Source: Ectocarpus siliculosus (lineage: Eukaryota > Sar > Phaeophyceae > Ectocarpales > Ectocarpaceae). From it: a stretch of 64,000 nt of DNA. How positions within the stretch are numbered: position 1 is the stretch's first letter; each line of letters begins with the position of its first letter. A program made the position numbers and the translations under genes. The stretch lies in assembly GCA_000310025.1 (NCBI GenBank), contig FN649737.1:1619441-1683440 (forward strand), given 5' to 3'. Under the pieces are notes generated by a model, which was given only the letters and a program-made list of their open reading frames with translations, was not told where the DNA came from and did not search any database. Shown one piece after another: positions 36,923 to 49,933 of this stretch.

Positions 36923-39900
36923 GGGCCCGATGCTTCCGCTGCGAGACTTGTTGAGGGAATCCTCAGGCGCAAATCCTTTTACTTTCAGCAGAGAACCGGC
37001 AAACTGGACATGCGCGCAATCGGCCGGGTGGACATAGCAAGCGTGGTCAAAGACGTGGACGTTGATACACTGCAGGTCAGGTGGTATAAAATTTTACCCT
37101 CGCGAAGATATTCAGCCCCATTAAATCACGTCGAGGTTGGCAGCACCGAACGAACCAGATCGATCAACACGCCTCGACGGCTCGCACAAGCACATGCCTT
37201 GCACACACAGCCTCGCATCCTGTGCGAAACTCCTATTTTGTTGAGACTCAGGCCCATGCCATGTGACCGGTTCCGCAGCTCTGAGGGCAGGTTGATGATC
37301 GAAGGACAGTAAACTACGTGGTGGTTTCGCCGTGCGAGCTTCTCCGAACATCGGCATCGATGCTACTGTAGAGTACGTGTAGACAAACTGGTCCTGCTAA
37401 GCGCCTTGAACAAGGTCTTCCCAGCAGTAGTGGTGAGAACTACATATTATGGACTGCGTTCAAAGAAAGTGACAGAGGGGGGGGTGATTTCGCACGTCAA
37501 CTATGTCGATGTATGTGGGATTTAGGAAAACACGTGCGTTGTTCATTGGGCAACATGATGAAAAATGCGAACGGAAGAGGCAGTTAGTTAGTTGTTCAAG
37601 CACGAAGTAGCACGAGCTCCGATCATGGAGGTGTATCCGGGACTGCAGTGTAGCACAGAAAAAAATTGTGCACGAAGTGGAAGGATTCGTGCCGGCGATA
37701 TCGGTACTGCGGAACGGCGTTAGCTGCGAGTGAGTGCAGCGTGCACCGCTTTGATGCGTCGCAATCACAAATAGCACGTCTTTGAAATTTGAATTGCCAC
37801 GTGCCGGACGACACAAATGCACCATGTACCACAGAAAGTACGTCGATAGCCTGCGATGTGCACAGCTTGCCACCAATGTTGCCTTGCGGCATGACAGCTC
37901 GAGTGTATGCCAGAAGTGGGAAGCTCTGTCTCTGATGATGATCGTCCTGACTTTGTTGACAAGGATGGTTTGTTTCTTCTCTGGTACCGACGTATCTATA
38001 GTGCGTCGGATGATGACGTCAGGCTGTCCGAAGATGGCAATCATCACCCGCCTTTGTCATGCCGCAAGGCAACATGGTCCCGCCTATATTACGTCCCCAG
38101 AACTGAAAATGAGCCACAAGATACCCAGCATGAAACACAATACAACACACACATCTCCCAACAACAATTTAGTAGTCTGCACCTTGAAACGAAAATTACC
38201 ATCATCGTGGCGTTACAATGAACGCCTAACGCCACGATGATGATGGTGATTTTCGTGTAGAGGGAGGTGTGCATGTTTGTGGCGAAATATACAGAATACT
38301 ATTTGTTGTTGGGTTTGGGTTTTGTTTTGGGCACGTGTTTTTAATTTTCAGTTTTGCGGACGCTTCATGGGCGGAACCATGTTGCCTTGCGCAAAAGCTG
38401 TGTAGATCACGGGCTCGTACATGGTGCATTAGTGTCATCCAACACGTGACAATTCAAGTTTTGTTGATTGACAAACTCAACCGCTACCCAGCAGTTACAA
38501 CGAGAATGTGCACATGCGCTCTACTTGTTTGATACCGTACTTTCCATGCGCAAAAAGGCAGAAACGATGCCAAACAGGCGTGCGTCTCATGCGAGAGAGG
38601 ATTAACAAATGACATGTGTTGGCTTGTTTTGTTTTTTGTTTTGGATGTTTTTTTAGGTTTTCAATTTTCGGCACGCAATATGTACAATGGCGTGATTGGA
38701 GTACACGCGGCATTTACATCCGTCAGAGGGTGATGGTTTGAAAAACACATAATACTCTAGACTTCGCGAGCATTCTAGCGAGCTTGGGCAGTAGGAAAAA
38801 ATAGTTTTGCTGCGTTGGCGACGTGTGCGATGACTCGTGGTTAGGATTAGCACGTGCTACATACCACTACCAACACTAACCTTCGTTCCAGCCATAGGTA
38901 TTGAAGGAATCAGAATTAGAACGAGCTCGGCATATCTGCTTGATCAGCCAATCACAGCGGATTTGCACAGCTCTACCAGTAACCCTACAAGTGTCGGTTG
39001 GTACTTGGATATACGCGAGGATCTTTGCAATGTTTTGAAAACGCATCCAGTACATCGTTCCGCCGACTGTAAGTCCCAACCATAGATCTGTTCTGGGATG
39101 CTGTTGCACTTCCCCACCACCGGACACCTTCAAGAGCGACACAGCCTTGAAGAAGATGAACCACCACGGTTCTAGCCATGAAGCCACTTCATCTTCATGC
39201 TGGGCGCATGCTTGGGGTAGTCCCAGTGGTAGATTTGCCCAGGAATCTGGTTGCGCGTCTCTTCCACGACCGGGTACCTGCAGTCGAGGAGACTTGCAAC
39301 AAGATACCGGGTAAAATCTAGGGTTGGGCCCCTCCAAGCATCCGCCCAGTGGGGGTGAGAGGCTCTATGGCTTGAAACCCGGTGGTCCATGTTCTGCAAG
39401 ACCTTGTCGCTCTTGAAGGCGTCCGCTCCGGTATCGTTGCGCTGTTGTTCTCTTGCTGCTGCGTGTGCTGCTGCGGCTCGTCTGCTTGAGCCGTACGTGG
39501 CTTACTCCCCCAGCTTCTCCACCTTCCCAGACCTCTACGACCGAACAAGACCCCGTACCACCCGCAGGCAACGAGAGTCCCAGTGCGGCAACAACATCAG
39601 CTAGATAATCTATTGGTCCTGATATGTAGTTAACCGCATTCCGTGCCACCTTTGGATTGCAAACCTCGACACAAGGCACGAGCTTGGGTTTCAACGGAAG
39701 ACGTTAACGCACGTTTCGAGGGTTCGTGTACGCATGTGCGCGTGCCCTTGTCTCTAAAGGTCGGCGACACAAGTCTACTTACTCATAGCCGTCGGGCGTA
39801 CGAGGTATGTTGATTCGGTATGTCACTCGGTATGCACTTCGCCATTGGCAATGTCGGCGAAGGGTGCAGCTGCAGTTATCCCTTTGACCCCCGTTATACG

Positions 39901-42900
39901 TTGACCTAATGCGGAACAACAGGCCCATTTGGAGAATATCACTTTCGCAAGCGTTTCGGAGGATGACCTGCGGCTATACTCCGATCAGTGCTTCCTCAAC
40001 CTCTTCCGGCTCAGCCAGCTGCTGCTCGAATATTTGCTCAGTGTCCAGGACACACTCGCCACGAGTCTTGAGGTAAACGGCCAGTCCTAGCTGTAAACGG
40101 CCCGTCCTACCTACGCTGCTCGGATGGTTGTTCCTATTGTCGCGACAGGCCCAAAAAGGCTTGCCGGGGTAACGACCAACACGGGATAGTTGAAGCAACG
40201 TTAGCATTCGTTCCTGTCGTAATCAATTGTCGGCACCGCTCCATAGCACGCCCTCCACCTAATGCCGTGCCGCGGGCTTATGATTCCATGTCGGGAGACG
40301 AAGTAGGAGGGACTTGACCCCTTCGGCACCCAGCCCCGGCACCAACAGCATCCCTTGTCATAGCCCTCCGACGCAGGAACTCTTCAAGGCTTTTGAACGC
40401 TCACAACGGTCGTGCAACCCGCAATACCGGAACAGGCTCTAGCGCTAAAGCACAGCTCTGTCCGAAGGTCCTTGGATAGGGGTAGGGCGGAGCTTCACGC
40501 CGCATCAGAAGAGGTGCAGTGCAACTCTATGACCAACGTTTTAGTTTAATGTTTCTGTGTCAGCTACGCGGGCCGACTTCATTCGCTGTGCCTCGAAAAG
40601 CACTCAAGCGTAACAATGTGTGGAATTTCTATTTCTATGCCTTAATTGGTCGAACGGAACTAGCAAGCTGGCTGGTTCTGACCGATTGCCCTTGAAGAGC
40701 AATATAGGTTACTGTTTCGACTCATCCGGCAGGGGCCAACCAGAGTTGTGCTCCTGACGCTATCCGACACAGCGAAACAAAAAACATCTTTTGTGTCCTA
40801 ACTTCTGTGAGCACGTGAACCGAAACTTTCTTCGTGAGTACCTTTGAGCGTGTGGGCCCCCTTCTCTCTCTGTGGTTGTGTCCGGACAGGACCGTGCTCT
40901 CAAGCGAGAAATTCGCCAGAAGCGGGCCACCATCGCCCGGTGAGCTCTATTGTGTTTCACACCTGGTTCTACGCAACGAAGCTGCACCAATTGTACCAAG
41001 GAATGTTTGTATGGAGGCCTTACTCAAACCCACTCGACGAGAATTCCGGAGGCGGTTGATCAAGTGAAAGCATTACGAGTCAGTCGGCTCAGTAGCCGGT
41101 TTCCTCCCCGCATCGAACAGAGTGCCAAAGCGATATTCGCGTCTACGGACAAAGCCGTGCGAAAAGAGGACGCGGGTGTAGAGCATTGAGAAGCTGACTG
41201 CGATATGGGCGTATTCCACTGCTGAATGCTGTTGACGGTGAACGATGCTGGTGTTCAGGTATGAGCAACTCCTTGCCTTACCCGCACCGCCATCCGGCCG
41301 AGACGTCCCGGGAGGCAACGGCGGAGGCTTGCACTCGTGCCTCACATGCGGGAAGATGTTCACCACTGCCGAGTTCTTACAGCAACACATCGCCAGGAAG
41401 CATGCTCGGCACGCCGGTAGCTCTGCAGACACGAAAGTCGATCAAGAGGAGAAAACGGCGTATCCAACGCAGCTGAGGCTGTTCGTGCAGGTATGACGCC
41501 GTGGCATAACACGATACGTATTTTGCTAGAAAACCACCGCTAAGGAGCGGTATCTTGAGTGAAAAATGAAACATATGTTCCATGGTTGCTCTGTTTCCTT
41601 CGCAGACATCACCTCGAAATACATTGGCAGACGTTGGCCCACCGGCGGGATGTCGTAGCCGCTAGCATCCAAAGGAAGAGCTGCATTGTTTGGTGGAAAA
41701 ACTCAACGGGGAATGTAGAGCGTTCAACTGAGTGAATGTCTCGAACTACACGTACGTACACTGAGCGCGATAGAAAGCTGGGCAAAACCTCAATGTTTAT
41801 ATGACGCCATCACTATCGAATCCGCCACTGAGATATTGGTCATTTCCAAGGTTACACAATGATACGTTACCACAGTCGACCTTTCCACGCCGATGCGCTC
41901 CAGACTAGTGCCGGCCAGTGCCTGGACATGATGGTTCAAGGGGGAGCGACGGTTGCGCAGCTGAAGGGGTACATCAACTCCGCGGCGGGTTGCGCAGCTG
42001 CTGGTCCATCAAAACGCCTCCTGTATAGGTACAGAAAGGCCCTAAATGCTGGGAGTGCTTGTACAGCGTTGAACCTGGATAGCCCTTGTCAAGAGGAGGG
42101 GGCATGGCAAGCGAAGCGGGGAATGGCGAACCACGTTTTGACTTGTCGGCCAAGAAAAACAAAAGCTACCTATGTGCAAACACGATTGTCATGCGACGAG
42201 AGCATGCACGGCTCCTCCAAGAATCCTCAACCAGTTGCATACATGCCGTTACCATGTCGTTCACGCGTGTGTTTGATAATGTTAGAGGCGTGCATCTTCG
42301 TGACGACCAGACTCTGAGAGAGTGCAGCATCCCACCAGAGAGCCAGCTGGTACTTATCGACACGGAGGTAAGAGAGAACGCCCTGTCCGACCTACTTAAA
42401 TAAAATAGGAACACATTGGGTGACAAGGCCGCAGAGAGACTATATAGGCTTGATTCCAACGCCACAAAAAACGAGAGGATTCAATGTAGAAAATGCAGCC
42501 GGAAAATAGCAGCCGGAAAATGCAGCCGGAAAACCACGAATTTGTGATTGCTAGTTTTCATCGAAGGCGGCCTCGTCTCGCCTGCCATCAGTATCAGTAT
42601 CAAACGATGCCGAGGAGGAAAATACGTCAATGTCGCCATGTTGCGACACTTCCCGTGTGTCGCAGCACAACCCCACCATAAAATCGTGCTAACCCATCAC
42701 GACTCCCTAACAACCGAGAGATGCTTTTATCTCTACCACGAGGGGTTCCACCAAAAATGTCGGCGTTCGGGAGCGTCATCACATTCCCCCGTTGCCACTA
42801 TGGTAGCATGCAAAGCGTCGATGTGCCATTTTTTCGTTGGTGTTCGTAAACTGAGGACTCCGTCACCTTATGTTTATGTTGCTGTGTTTCATGAAGTCCA

Positions 42901-45900
42901 CAGTAGAGGCAGAGAACAAAAGAACGGCAGGAGAAGAGGACAACGGAAAAGCTGCCGCCGTTGCTGCTCAAGAATCAGCCGCAGCGAAGCAAATGGCGAC
43001 CCTCGTGGACCTCATGCGACAGCAAATGGAGTGGAACATGAGGAGTGAGAGCGGCAGGCGGGAGAAGGATCTAGGGTCGGCCGAAGCCCTAGAGACGAGA
43101 ATGAGAGGGATAGAGGTATTATTACGTTCTCCCGTAAGAGTATGCTGTCCCGCTACCATCCTGCTTTGATTTCTGCATCCAACGTGGCTGGGACGACTCC
43201 TCCGCGCTGTTTCTTTGACGTGCTAGAAGTGACAACTGGCCTATGGTTGCCCCGCTCAGTTGTCAGGCTCAACCTTTGGTAGGGGTGAGGTTAGAGGAAA
43301 AGATCACCCGTCCTTCCGAGTTAGGAGGAGCTTGGTCAGAGAGCAGACTCACTTTGTTGTTCAGAAGCAAAGTGTGTAGCTGAAGTCAAGCCCCCACTTC
43401 AGACTGCCTCGAAGCGCTAGGTAGTGTGTCCTCTACTTTTCACCGTTCGTTGTCGTTTTCTTCATTCCGTTGTTGCTGTCTTTCTGGGCGATGCTTGTTT
43501 TAAACCGTTCCCTCGACTTTTTTTCCCATTCCGCCAGGTGTCATTCCTCTCCTTTCAATGGTGTACAAGCATTCCGCCTATCCCTCCGTATTCACCCTTT
43601 TGTTCGTAACTAGGGATGTCCTTCTCCGTCCTTCTAGCATGCGTCAACTCTCTCTGTTCACTTTGTGCGTTCGTTTCGTTCTAGGCGTCGCTACCTCGGC
43701 GGCTGGAGGAGTTCATGGAAGAGAGCGTCGGCGACCTCAAGGCCTCAGTACGCCAGGTGCCGTAAACCCACAGCAAACACAGCGGTGACCTTTGGAATAT
43801 TCGACTGCCGTCCCTGGCCAAATATGTGCGTGTTGTGCAGCATGTGCGGATGACATCGTGTCTTGAAGGCGAAGCCCACGACAGCTTGCGATATCATTTG
43901 ACCTGGAAATATGTTCTGGGAGGTATGCAGCATTATCGAGGCTTAGGTTTGGCTAGGCAAGAGAAGTGTCCGCCTCGGAAACAGCCCTCCTCAGTTCTCA
44001 GACGATGAGTTGGGCACGAGTAGCGTGGTCCAAACGATGTTGCCGCGCCAAGACTGTAATCGCGTTTCAGGTAAGCCACGACGAAGGCACTTTCACTCGT
44101 TGCTCGCTCGGTCGTTCCACCCGACAACGCGGCACTCTTCCCAAAGGCTCTAGACGGTATGGAGGAACTGCATGCGAAACGGTCGAATGCTGGGGCGATT
44201 CAAGATGATGAGGACGAGACGAGGAGAAAGGAGCAACAGGTGAGGTGGGGCCACGCACATCTTTCAATGGTTGCGCTGGAATGACCGGTACATATTCGAG
44301 GCGCGCCCTGGAAAATAGTGTTGGGGTATGACGTGTGGCGGCGGATCGTACCCGATAGTAGTGACGAGGCAACTAAGCGAACAACACATGATGTTGCATA
44401 CCTATTCTACCGTGGCGCTTAAAAACAGTCGTGGCTTCGGCAGAGCAAAGGGGAAGCCCACGCCGAAGAAGCTGCAGTGTCGGCTATCCATACAATATCA
44501 CCACCCTGTTATGCCCATTCGATGTGAAAAACAACCCTCCGCACTATTGATTAACATTCAGACCCAGCCTGAAACAAATGATCACTTCGGTAAGGAACAG
44601 AGACTCAATTGGTACCGAAAAACGAATGTCGGGGGTTAGAAATGCAGATCAGCGGAGGATCTTGTACTTCATTCTAAATGGTAGTATCGAAGACGGCGAT
44701 GGAATATGACCCTGAGCCTCGACCCGAACTTGATTGACGTTTATTTATTGCGGGTCCGTTCCCATAGGAGAAGTTGCGTCTGGCCTCGCTGTCGGCGGAT
44801 ATGGAACGCGTTTCCAAAGAGAATTCAGCCTTACTGCAGGAGTTGGCCAAGCTCAAGGCCCCACAAGCAGCGGCAAGCCCTACCAGCGCAAGCACTGTCC
44901 AAACCCCAGCGGCTGTGGTCGTGGTGAAAGAGGAATCATCTCGACCTGAGGTGGGGGGGGTGCGGGTTGTAAACGGGTAGTGGCTTGCGTGGACGACATG
45001 AAGAAGGCTTGAGCCATTGAATTCCGGCTTGCGCAGTCATATTGGTTCTTGGTGCACGATTTGCATGCCTTGGATGTGACAGACCGAGGTTGGAAGCTCT
45101 TGGGTTACTCGACAGTTGTGGGGAAAAGGCTTCTCGGAAGCTTTTCTCGTTCCATCCTGAGTTTTCGCTGAAAAGCACGGAATCTGCCGAAGTGAAATTG
45201 AATGTCACCTGTCTACAGTACTGCTACCACAATAACCATCGTGCGAGCACGTAATCATGCACCATACAACCTTTGCGTGAAAACGGCTCCGGCGTTTGCC
45301 CGCCGTAGGGTCGCCATCCAAGACAAGGCCCTACAGACTGCGTGAGCACAATGTAGTTGGCACGCGAGGCAACCCACTTTTCTGCCGTGTTAGAAAACGA
45401 GTCCCAGCCACACGCATGAATACACTGCGCACTCCTTTTCTTATCCAACGAAATGCCCCTCCACGGTTCTTCATAGGTTTCGAAAGCTGTCTCTGAGGAC
45501 CCTGTGGCACCCCCTCCCAACCCATCGCGCAACACGTCAATTTGGGAGTTGGTGAGTTCTAGCGTGACTATTCGAGGTGATCCACTGCCATGCATCGTTG
45601 TAAGGTCTCATTTACGTGGGGTACCAGTACCACATTGACTGTGGTCACAATCCCCAGCCTGGTACGTCACGTGTTCGGGGCGCTACGAGTGAGTATCTTT
45701 GCCGTGTGGATATCAAAACATGATGCAACGGCGCACGTGGAATGACGTATCCACCTCAAGTTTCAGCCGCGCATCCACTAGACAAGATATCAGTTGGGTC
45801 GGTCTTTCGCCCAGGACTCATGTACTGGCAGGTGCACGTTGTCTGCTTCAGTTTGTCAGGCACATATGTAGGTAAAACGACCCCGGATAAATAACAAAAA

Positions 45901-48900
45901 ACAATGTCAAGGAAACGATGGCAAAAGCCGGACACTTTGTCCTATGTACGACCGCTGCCAGCCATTTACACAATGTGGGGCTGTTCAGGGTTAAAGCGGA
46001 CAATACTTGATTTTTCCTAAAGGGGGATGGCCATGACCGCGTTGTTGGTGGAGTAAGTCTATGATTCCTGCTGCATCTTCTCTCATCTGCGCTGGAACGT
46101 CTTGGGTTCACTCTGTTGGCACCTCGTGTGCCGTCCTTCTTGCGTTGACTCTCACTTCAGACATTCCCGGCGAAAGGCTCGAGACAAGCCGTCGTCGTCC
46201 AAGTGTCGCGGAAATCCACGTGCGAGACTGTGTGCGAGTCTATCGCCGAGAAGTTAGACGTCGCCGACGCAAGGATCGTCTTGCGTGACAAAAGCACAGG
46301 CAAGATTCCGTAAACAATCTTTAGTTCGCCGCGGCAAGAGTGCACAACTCTCGTAAAGGCTTGAGCCAAAAGCACATTTCTCTAGGGGTGTTGGCCTGGG
46401 AACAAGGTTAGACTTGTCGATTTACGGCCGTGAGCACGCAATGGAAACTGCAAGATTGGAAGGGGTCACTACCCTCCGCCATATCGGGTGAAGCACAATG
46501 TAGTAGCACCCCCCGCCGCTGCCCTCAAAACCAGTTCACGCATTTCCATGAGACAATCCACGATTCTGCGATCGATGTCAGGTGCAATGGTCCCTCTAGA
46601 GGCGTTGTCAAACGAACTCCAAGACCTGTACGGCAGGGGTTCTTTAAAGTTGGAGGTGCTGCAAGGGCATGTGCTATCCGACAACGCGGTGAGGGCAAGC
46701 TCAAGGTTAAAAGTTCTTCGTACGATATAGTCTAAGACCTTTAGAACATCCATGTATTCGGAGAAGTCGACACAAGAGATCGCCTAGCCCACTGGACGGG
46801 ACGCTGTTAAATTACAGATAGGTACAGAGGAGAAAGAAACGTTGGTTCTTCGAGTACTAGAAACCAAGTGAACGTCAGGGCTACGAAACACATCACAAGT
46901 TCAACGGTTGGGTCAGACAAGGGAATCTGTGCCAGAGTGCGCGAGATCTCAAAACCATCGTACACACTCTTTCAATATATCCATGTTTTGCGGTTCTACG
47001 ATGCATGATTTGCAGATGGGAGAGCCCTTTCGACTGTCCAGTGCCTCACAACGTGTCTGACTTGCTTATATTACTGTCTCCAATTCTTCGTCTGCTACTT
47101 CCGAATATTGGCCGACATCGGATAGAATACGCGTGCACCTTGACGCTACTTATTGATGTTGCTCGCTGAGTCATACTTGATGATCACGACGATTTTCATT
47201 TTTGTTTCATCAGGTGGACGGACTGGTCGAATTCTACGAGCAGAATGTGCCAATTCAAGCTAAGGTACGCGAGAAAGGCAGTTCATTCAGTGCATCACCC
47301 TCATCGCATTGTATGGTTCACTCTCGTCGCGTCTGTTGGGGCTCCTGAAGTAGACTATATGCGGATTTGAATACTTGGTTGGCGGGGTCACGCCAGGGTC
47401 AACAACAAAGAGTATATACGTGTGTACCTAGCCCACGTCTCCCCGCGTGGGCGTCCCTGAACCCGTGCTGGTCGTTCCTCTTGCTTCTCGAATGAGTTCA
47501 ACGCTCTAGCCACTGTGTACAAACATTCTAAACCTGCCGTGTATCGATATTGACAACTTTCGCAGTTTGGTGCTTGTGTTGGTCCTTTCTTTCCGAGCGC
47601 ATAGGAATTACTCGTGGTATTAACTACTGAGGTGTTCATTGCACATTCGCCTCTGTTGATATCACGAGACTACCGACGGTAACAACATTCGGTATGCAAT
47701 CCTACACGTTTCACAGGAGTCTTCGGTGGTGGGACAGTCTATGGCCGAGATCGATTTGGCTGCCAAACGGCACGTCAAAGTCGGCCAGAAGGGGAAGGGG
47801 GGCGACGGAGCTTTACTGGGACAATGGGGAGATCATGGCGAAGACGGCAATGACCACGCCGAAAAGCAGGTGGGCACAGGAAACATGGGGAAACTACGTT
47901 GCCACATGTTGCTCAACATCGTGCCAAGTATTGGCCAAGGCGCAGGCTAGGTTCAACAGGGGTGGTGGCTATCATGGTGATGGTGGGGATGAGGCTTCTG
48001 TCCGCCGAGAAGGGCGTTCTCAGTCCCAAACCGATTGGACACCGGGGTATGATCCGGAGTGAAAAGCAACCCCCCTCGGGCTGCACTGTACTCTCATGTG
48101 CCGCGATAGGTCTCAGATGGCTTCCTTGAAGGGACACACATACCTTCTTCAAGAATACGAAGCTAGACTTCTCATTAGCACCATGTGACCGAGGCCTTTC
48201 CAGATCGCGTGTAGATCGCGCCCCGCTTGCACACGTAGAAGATCAACAAAAACCCAAGCATGATGTATCCAGCCGTGGACTTGTAGCATCTGGCAAGAAG
48301 TCAACATCATGTGCCGTCGCCGAGTTAGTATCAAACCTTTCTGGTGTTACCTTCTTCGGCCAGGTCGAAAGCATCCGCGCACAGCTCTCGGCAACCCTGA
48401 CCTCCGAACGCTTCCCGGCCAACAACACCGACCTCTCCAAGAGCGTCAGCATCAGCCGCACCGCCCCTGGCCTGGGTCTCACCGCCAGCAGCACCCCCAA
48501 GGGCGGCACCGATGGCCTTGAAGAAGACGATATATTTGGCGATACCGAGGGGGAGGACCACCTGTCACTTGCGGAGCTCGAGAGGACAGTGGAGGAGAGG
48601 AAACGGTTGCGACCACCTGGAATGGAGCGTCAGGTGCCACAATTTACTTCGGTTTTGTTGTAATACTTCGGATGCGCGCCTCGCGGCATGAAGACAAGCT
48701 TAAACTTGTCGGGGTTCGTTGTGCTTCGCTTGAAGGTGCTTTGGCCTGGATGGAAATTGGGTGGGTGCAAATACTTGGACTTGCCCGGGGGAAAAGAACT
48801 ACGTTGACGATGTCGAAAGAACCAGGCGGGCACAGTCTTCTTGCGCCTTGCAGATCTCATTCCGTTGCTTTCATATCGATTCCAATTGTATCCATATATC

Positions 48901-49933
48901 GCAATGCCGTTAGAAGCTGACGTCCACGCCAAACCAAGAGCCATTCCTGCGGGCGTATTCCGATACAAATTCGGCCTGGCCATTGCATGTGGTATTTTGC
49001 CGGCGTCATGCCCGTGCACCAAAGCACGTCAAGGTTGACGAACAAAAAGACTGTGTCCTCACTCAGCAGTGAAGTTGATACAATCCTTTCCTACCCACCT
49101 ACTTCACTTTGCTCTTGCGCGCTATTCATTGTGCCAGATGGAAAGCGTGTCAAAGTCCATGGAAAAACAACTCAACCAACTTCTGGAGAAGGCGGAGGAA
49201 GAGCTGCAGCAGCTAGAGGAAGACAGCCTCGGGTACGGCCCTTTGGAAACGAAGAAAAACTCAATCAAGATCCACCGAGATGCACCCATGCGACCAGTCC
49301 ATAGTCGCGATCTGCATTTGATGGTGGTGACCGCGATGATCGTCTGTGAATCCTTAGACACGTGTTGGTTCTTTAGGCGCGTGGAACCAGTCCATAGTCG
49401 CGATCTGCGCTTGATGGTGGTAACTGCGATGATCGTCTGTGAATCCTTAAATGCTTTCTGGTTCTTTATGCGCGGGTACGAGGTGTAGTGAACCTCCGAA
49501 CAGGCGAGACCTCGTCTTACAGGGCACACGCCCCCTCCCCCGTTTATCCCTTTCGTCTTCCAGGAGTGATACCTACAGCTCCACCGATCCCTCGGAATAC
49601 GCGGCTGTCCCGCCCTTAGCAGACTCCGCCCGAAACGGCAGGAGCTTCCAGGCGGTGGACGCGGAAGATGGCGGCCCATTCGGCAACTCACGCCAACAGC
49701 GGCACAGTCTCGAACCGCGCTCAAAGCGCCCGGGGGAGGGAAGGCTAGAGGACGAAGACATTCCCAAGAGTGACTGGGGCAGGACATTGGACACGACGGT
49801 CTCTATCCCGGAGGGCGCGGAGGAAAGGGCCGACCAGCACGAGGCGAACGCGTCCCGTGAGCACGCCCTCCAACACGGTGGTATTTTTGGCGATAGTGAC
49901 AAAGAGGATGCTGCACCAACGGGGATGGCGTAG
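36923..49933 (+). CDS. DZIP1/Iguana-like ciliary protein with C2H2 finger and inserted ubiquitin-like domain (20 exons, >=862 aa)
   Basis: DZIP1 proteins act at the basal body and transition zone in cilium assembly and, in vertebrates, Hedgehog signalling. Exons: 36923-37075, 39923-40072, 40890-40939, 41259-41490, 41904-42028, 42286-42367, 42909-43115 (start approximate), 43685-43756, 44147-44239, 44768-44950, 45477-45551, 46161-46299, 46600-46688, 47214-47264, 47717-47869, 48364-48633, 49138-49232, 49564-49933; splits complete codons at each junction. Modelled residues (5' exon missing): Dzip1_N 1-101 (FYFQQR, LENITFASVSEDDLRLYSD, FRLSQLLLEYLLS), coiled coil 102-118, C2H2 finger C145/C148/H161/H166, ubiquitin-like domain ~188-264, coiled coils ~265-440 (QMATLVDLMRQQMEW, ENSALLQELAKLK), second possible ubiquitin-fold segment ~476-550, another coiled coil near 710-735 (LLEKAEEELQQLEED), and an acidic Ser-rich tail. 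Intron 46300-46599 appears GC-AG. The list gives 18 exons seen; an initiating exon must exist upstream. Confidence 0.85.
37780..38475. repeat. Large imperfect inverted repeat in the DZIP1-like first intron
   Basis: Text from 37787 (TTTGAATTGCCACGTGCCGG, then ATGCACCATGTAC) and 38060-38215 (GCAAGGCAACATGG, ACTGAAAAT, GAAAATTACCATCATC) reappears in reverse complement between 38475 and 38229. The centre is a tight hairpin around 38195-38254. This is the structure of a foldback or MITE-like insertion. A further diverged direct copy of the TTTTGTTTTGG...TTTTCA segment lies at 38620-38670. Confidence 0.55.
38476..39922. other. Rest of the DZIP1-like intron 37076-39922; no exon seen
   Basis: The flanking exons give a continuous Dzip1_N domain with no missing residues, so no exon is needed here. 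Minus-strand open frames (38876-39337, 39172-39399, 39318-39694) overlap in several frames and contain suggestive but unplaced text such as NQIPGQIYHWDYPKHAP. They may be relics of a mobile element. Confidence 0.4.
49290..49480. repeat. Two tandem ~93-bp units inside the last DZIP1-like intron
   Basis: Copy one starts near 49295 and copy two near 49388; both run CCAGTCCATAGTCGCGATCT, then TTGATGGTGGT, then GATGATCGTCTGTGAATCCT. The period is a multiple of three, and the repeat stays open in the frame of the preceding exon (49138-49232) until a TAG at 49486-49488. Confidence 0.85.

Noticed and set aside
42286-42367. Ubiquitin-like exon as a separate small gene
   Set aside because: It has no start of its own, begins with the third base of a codon, and completes the Arg codon left by exon 41904-42028 exactly where the fold requires it.
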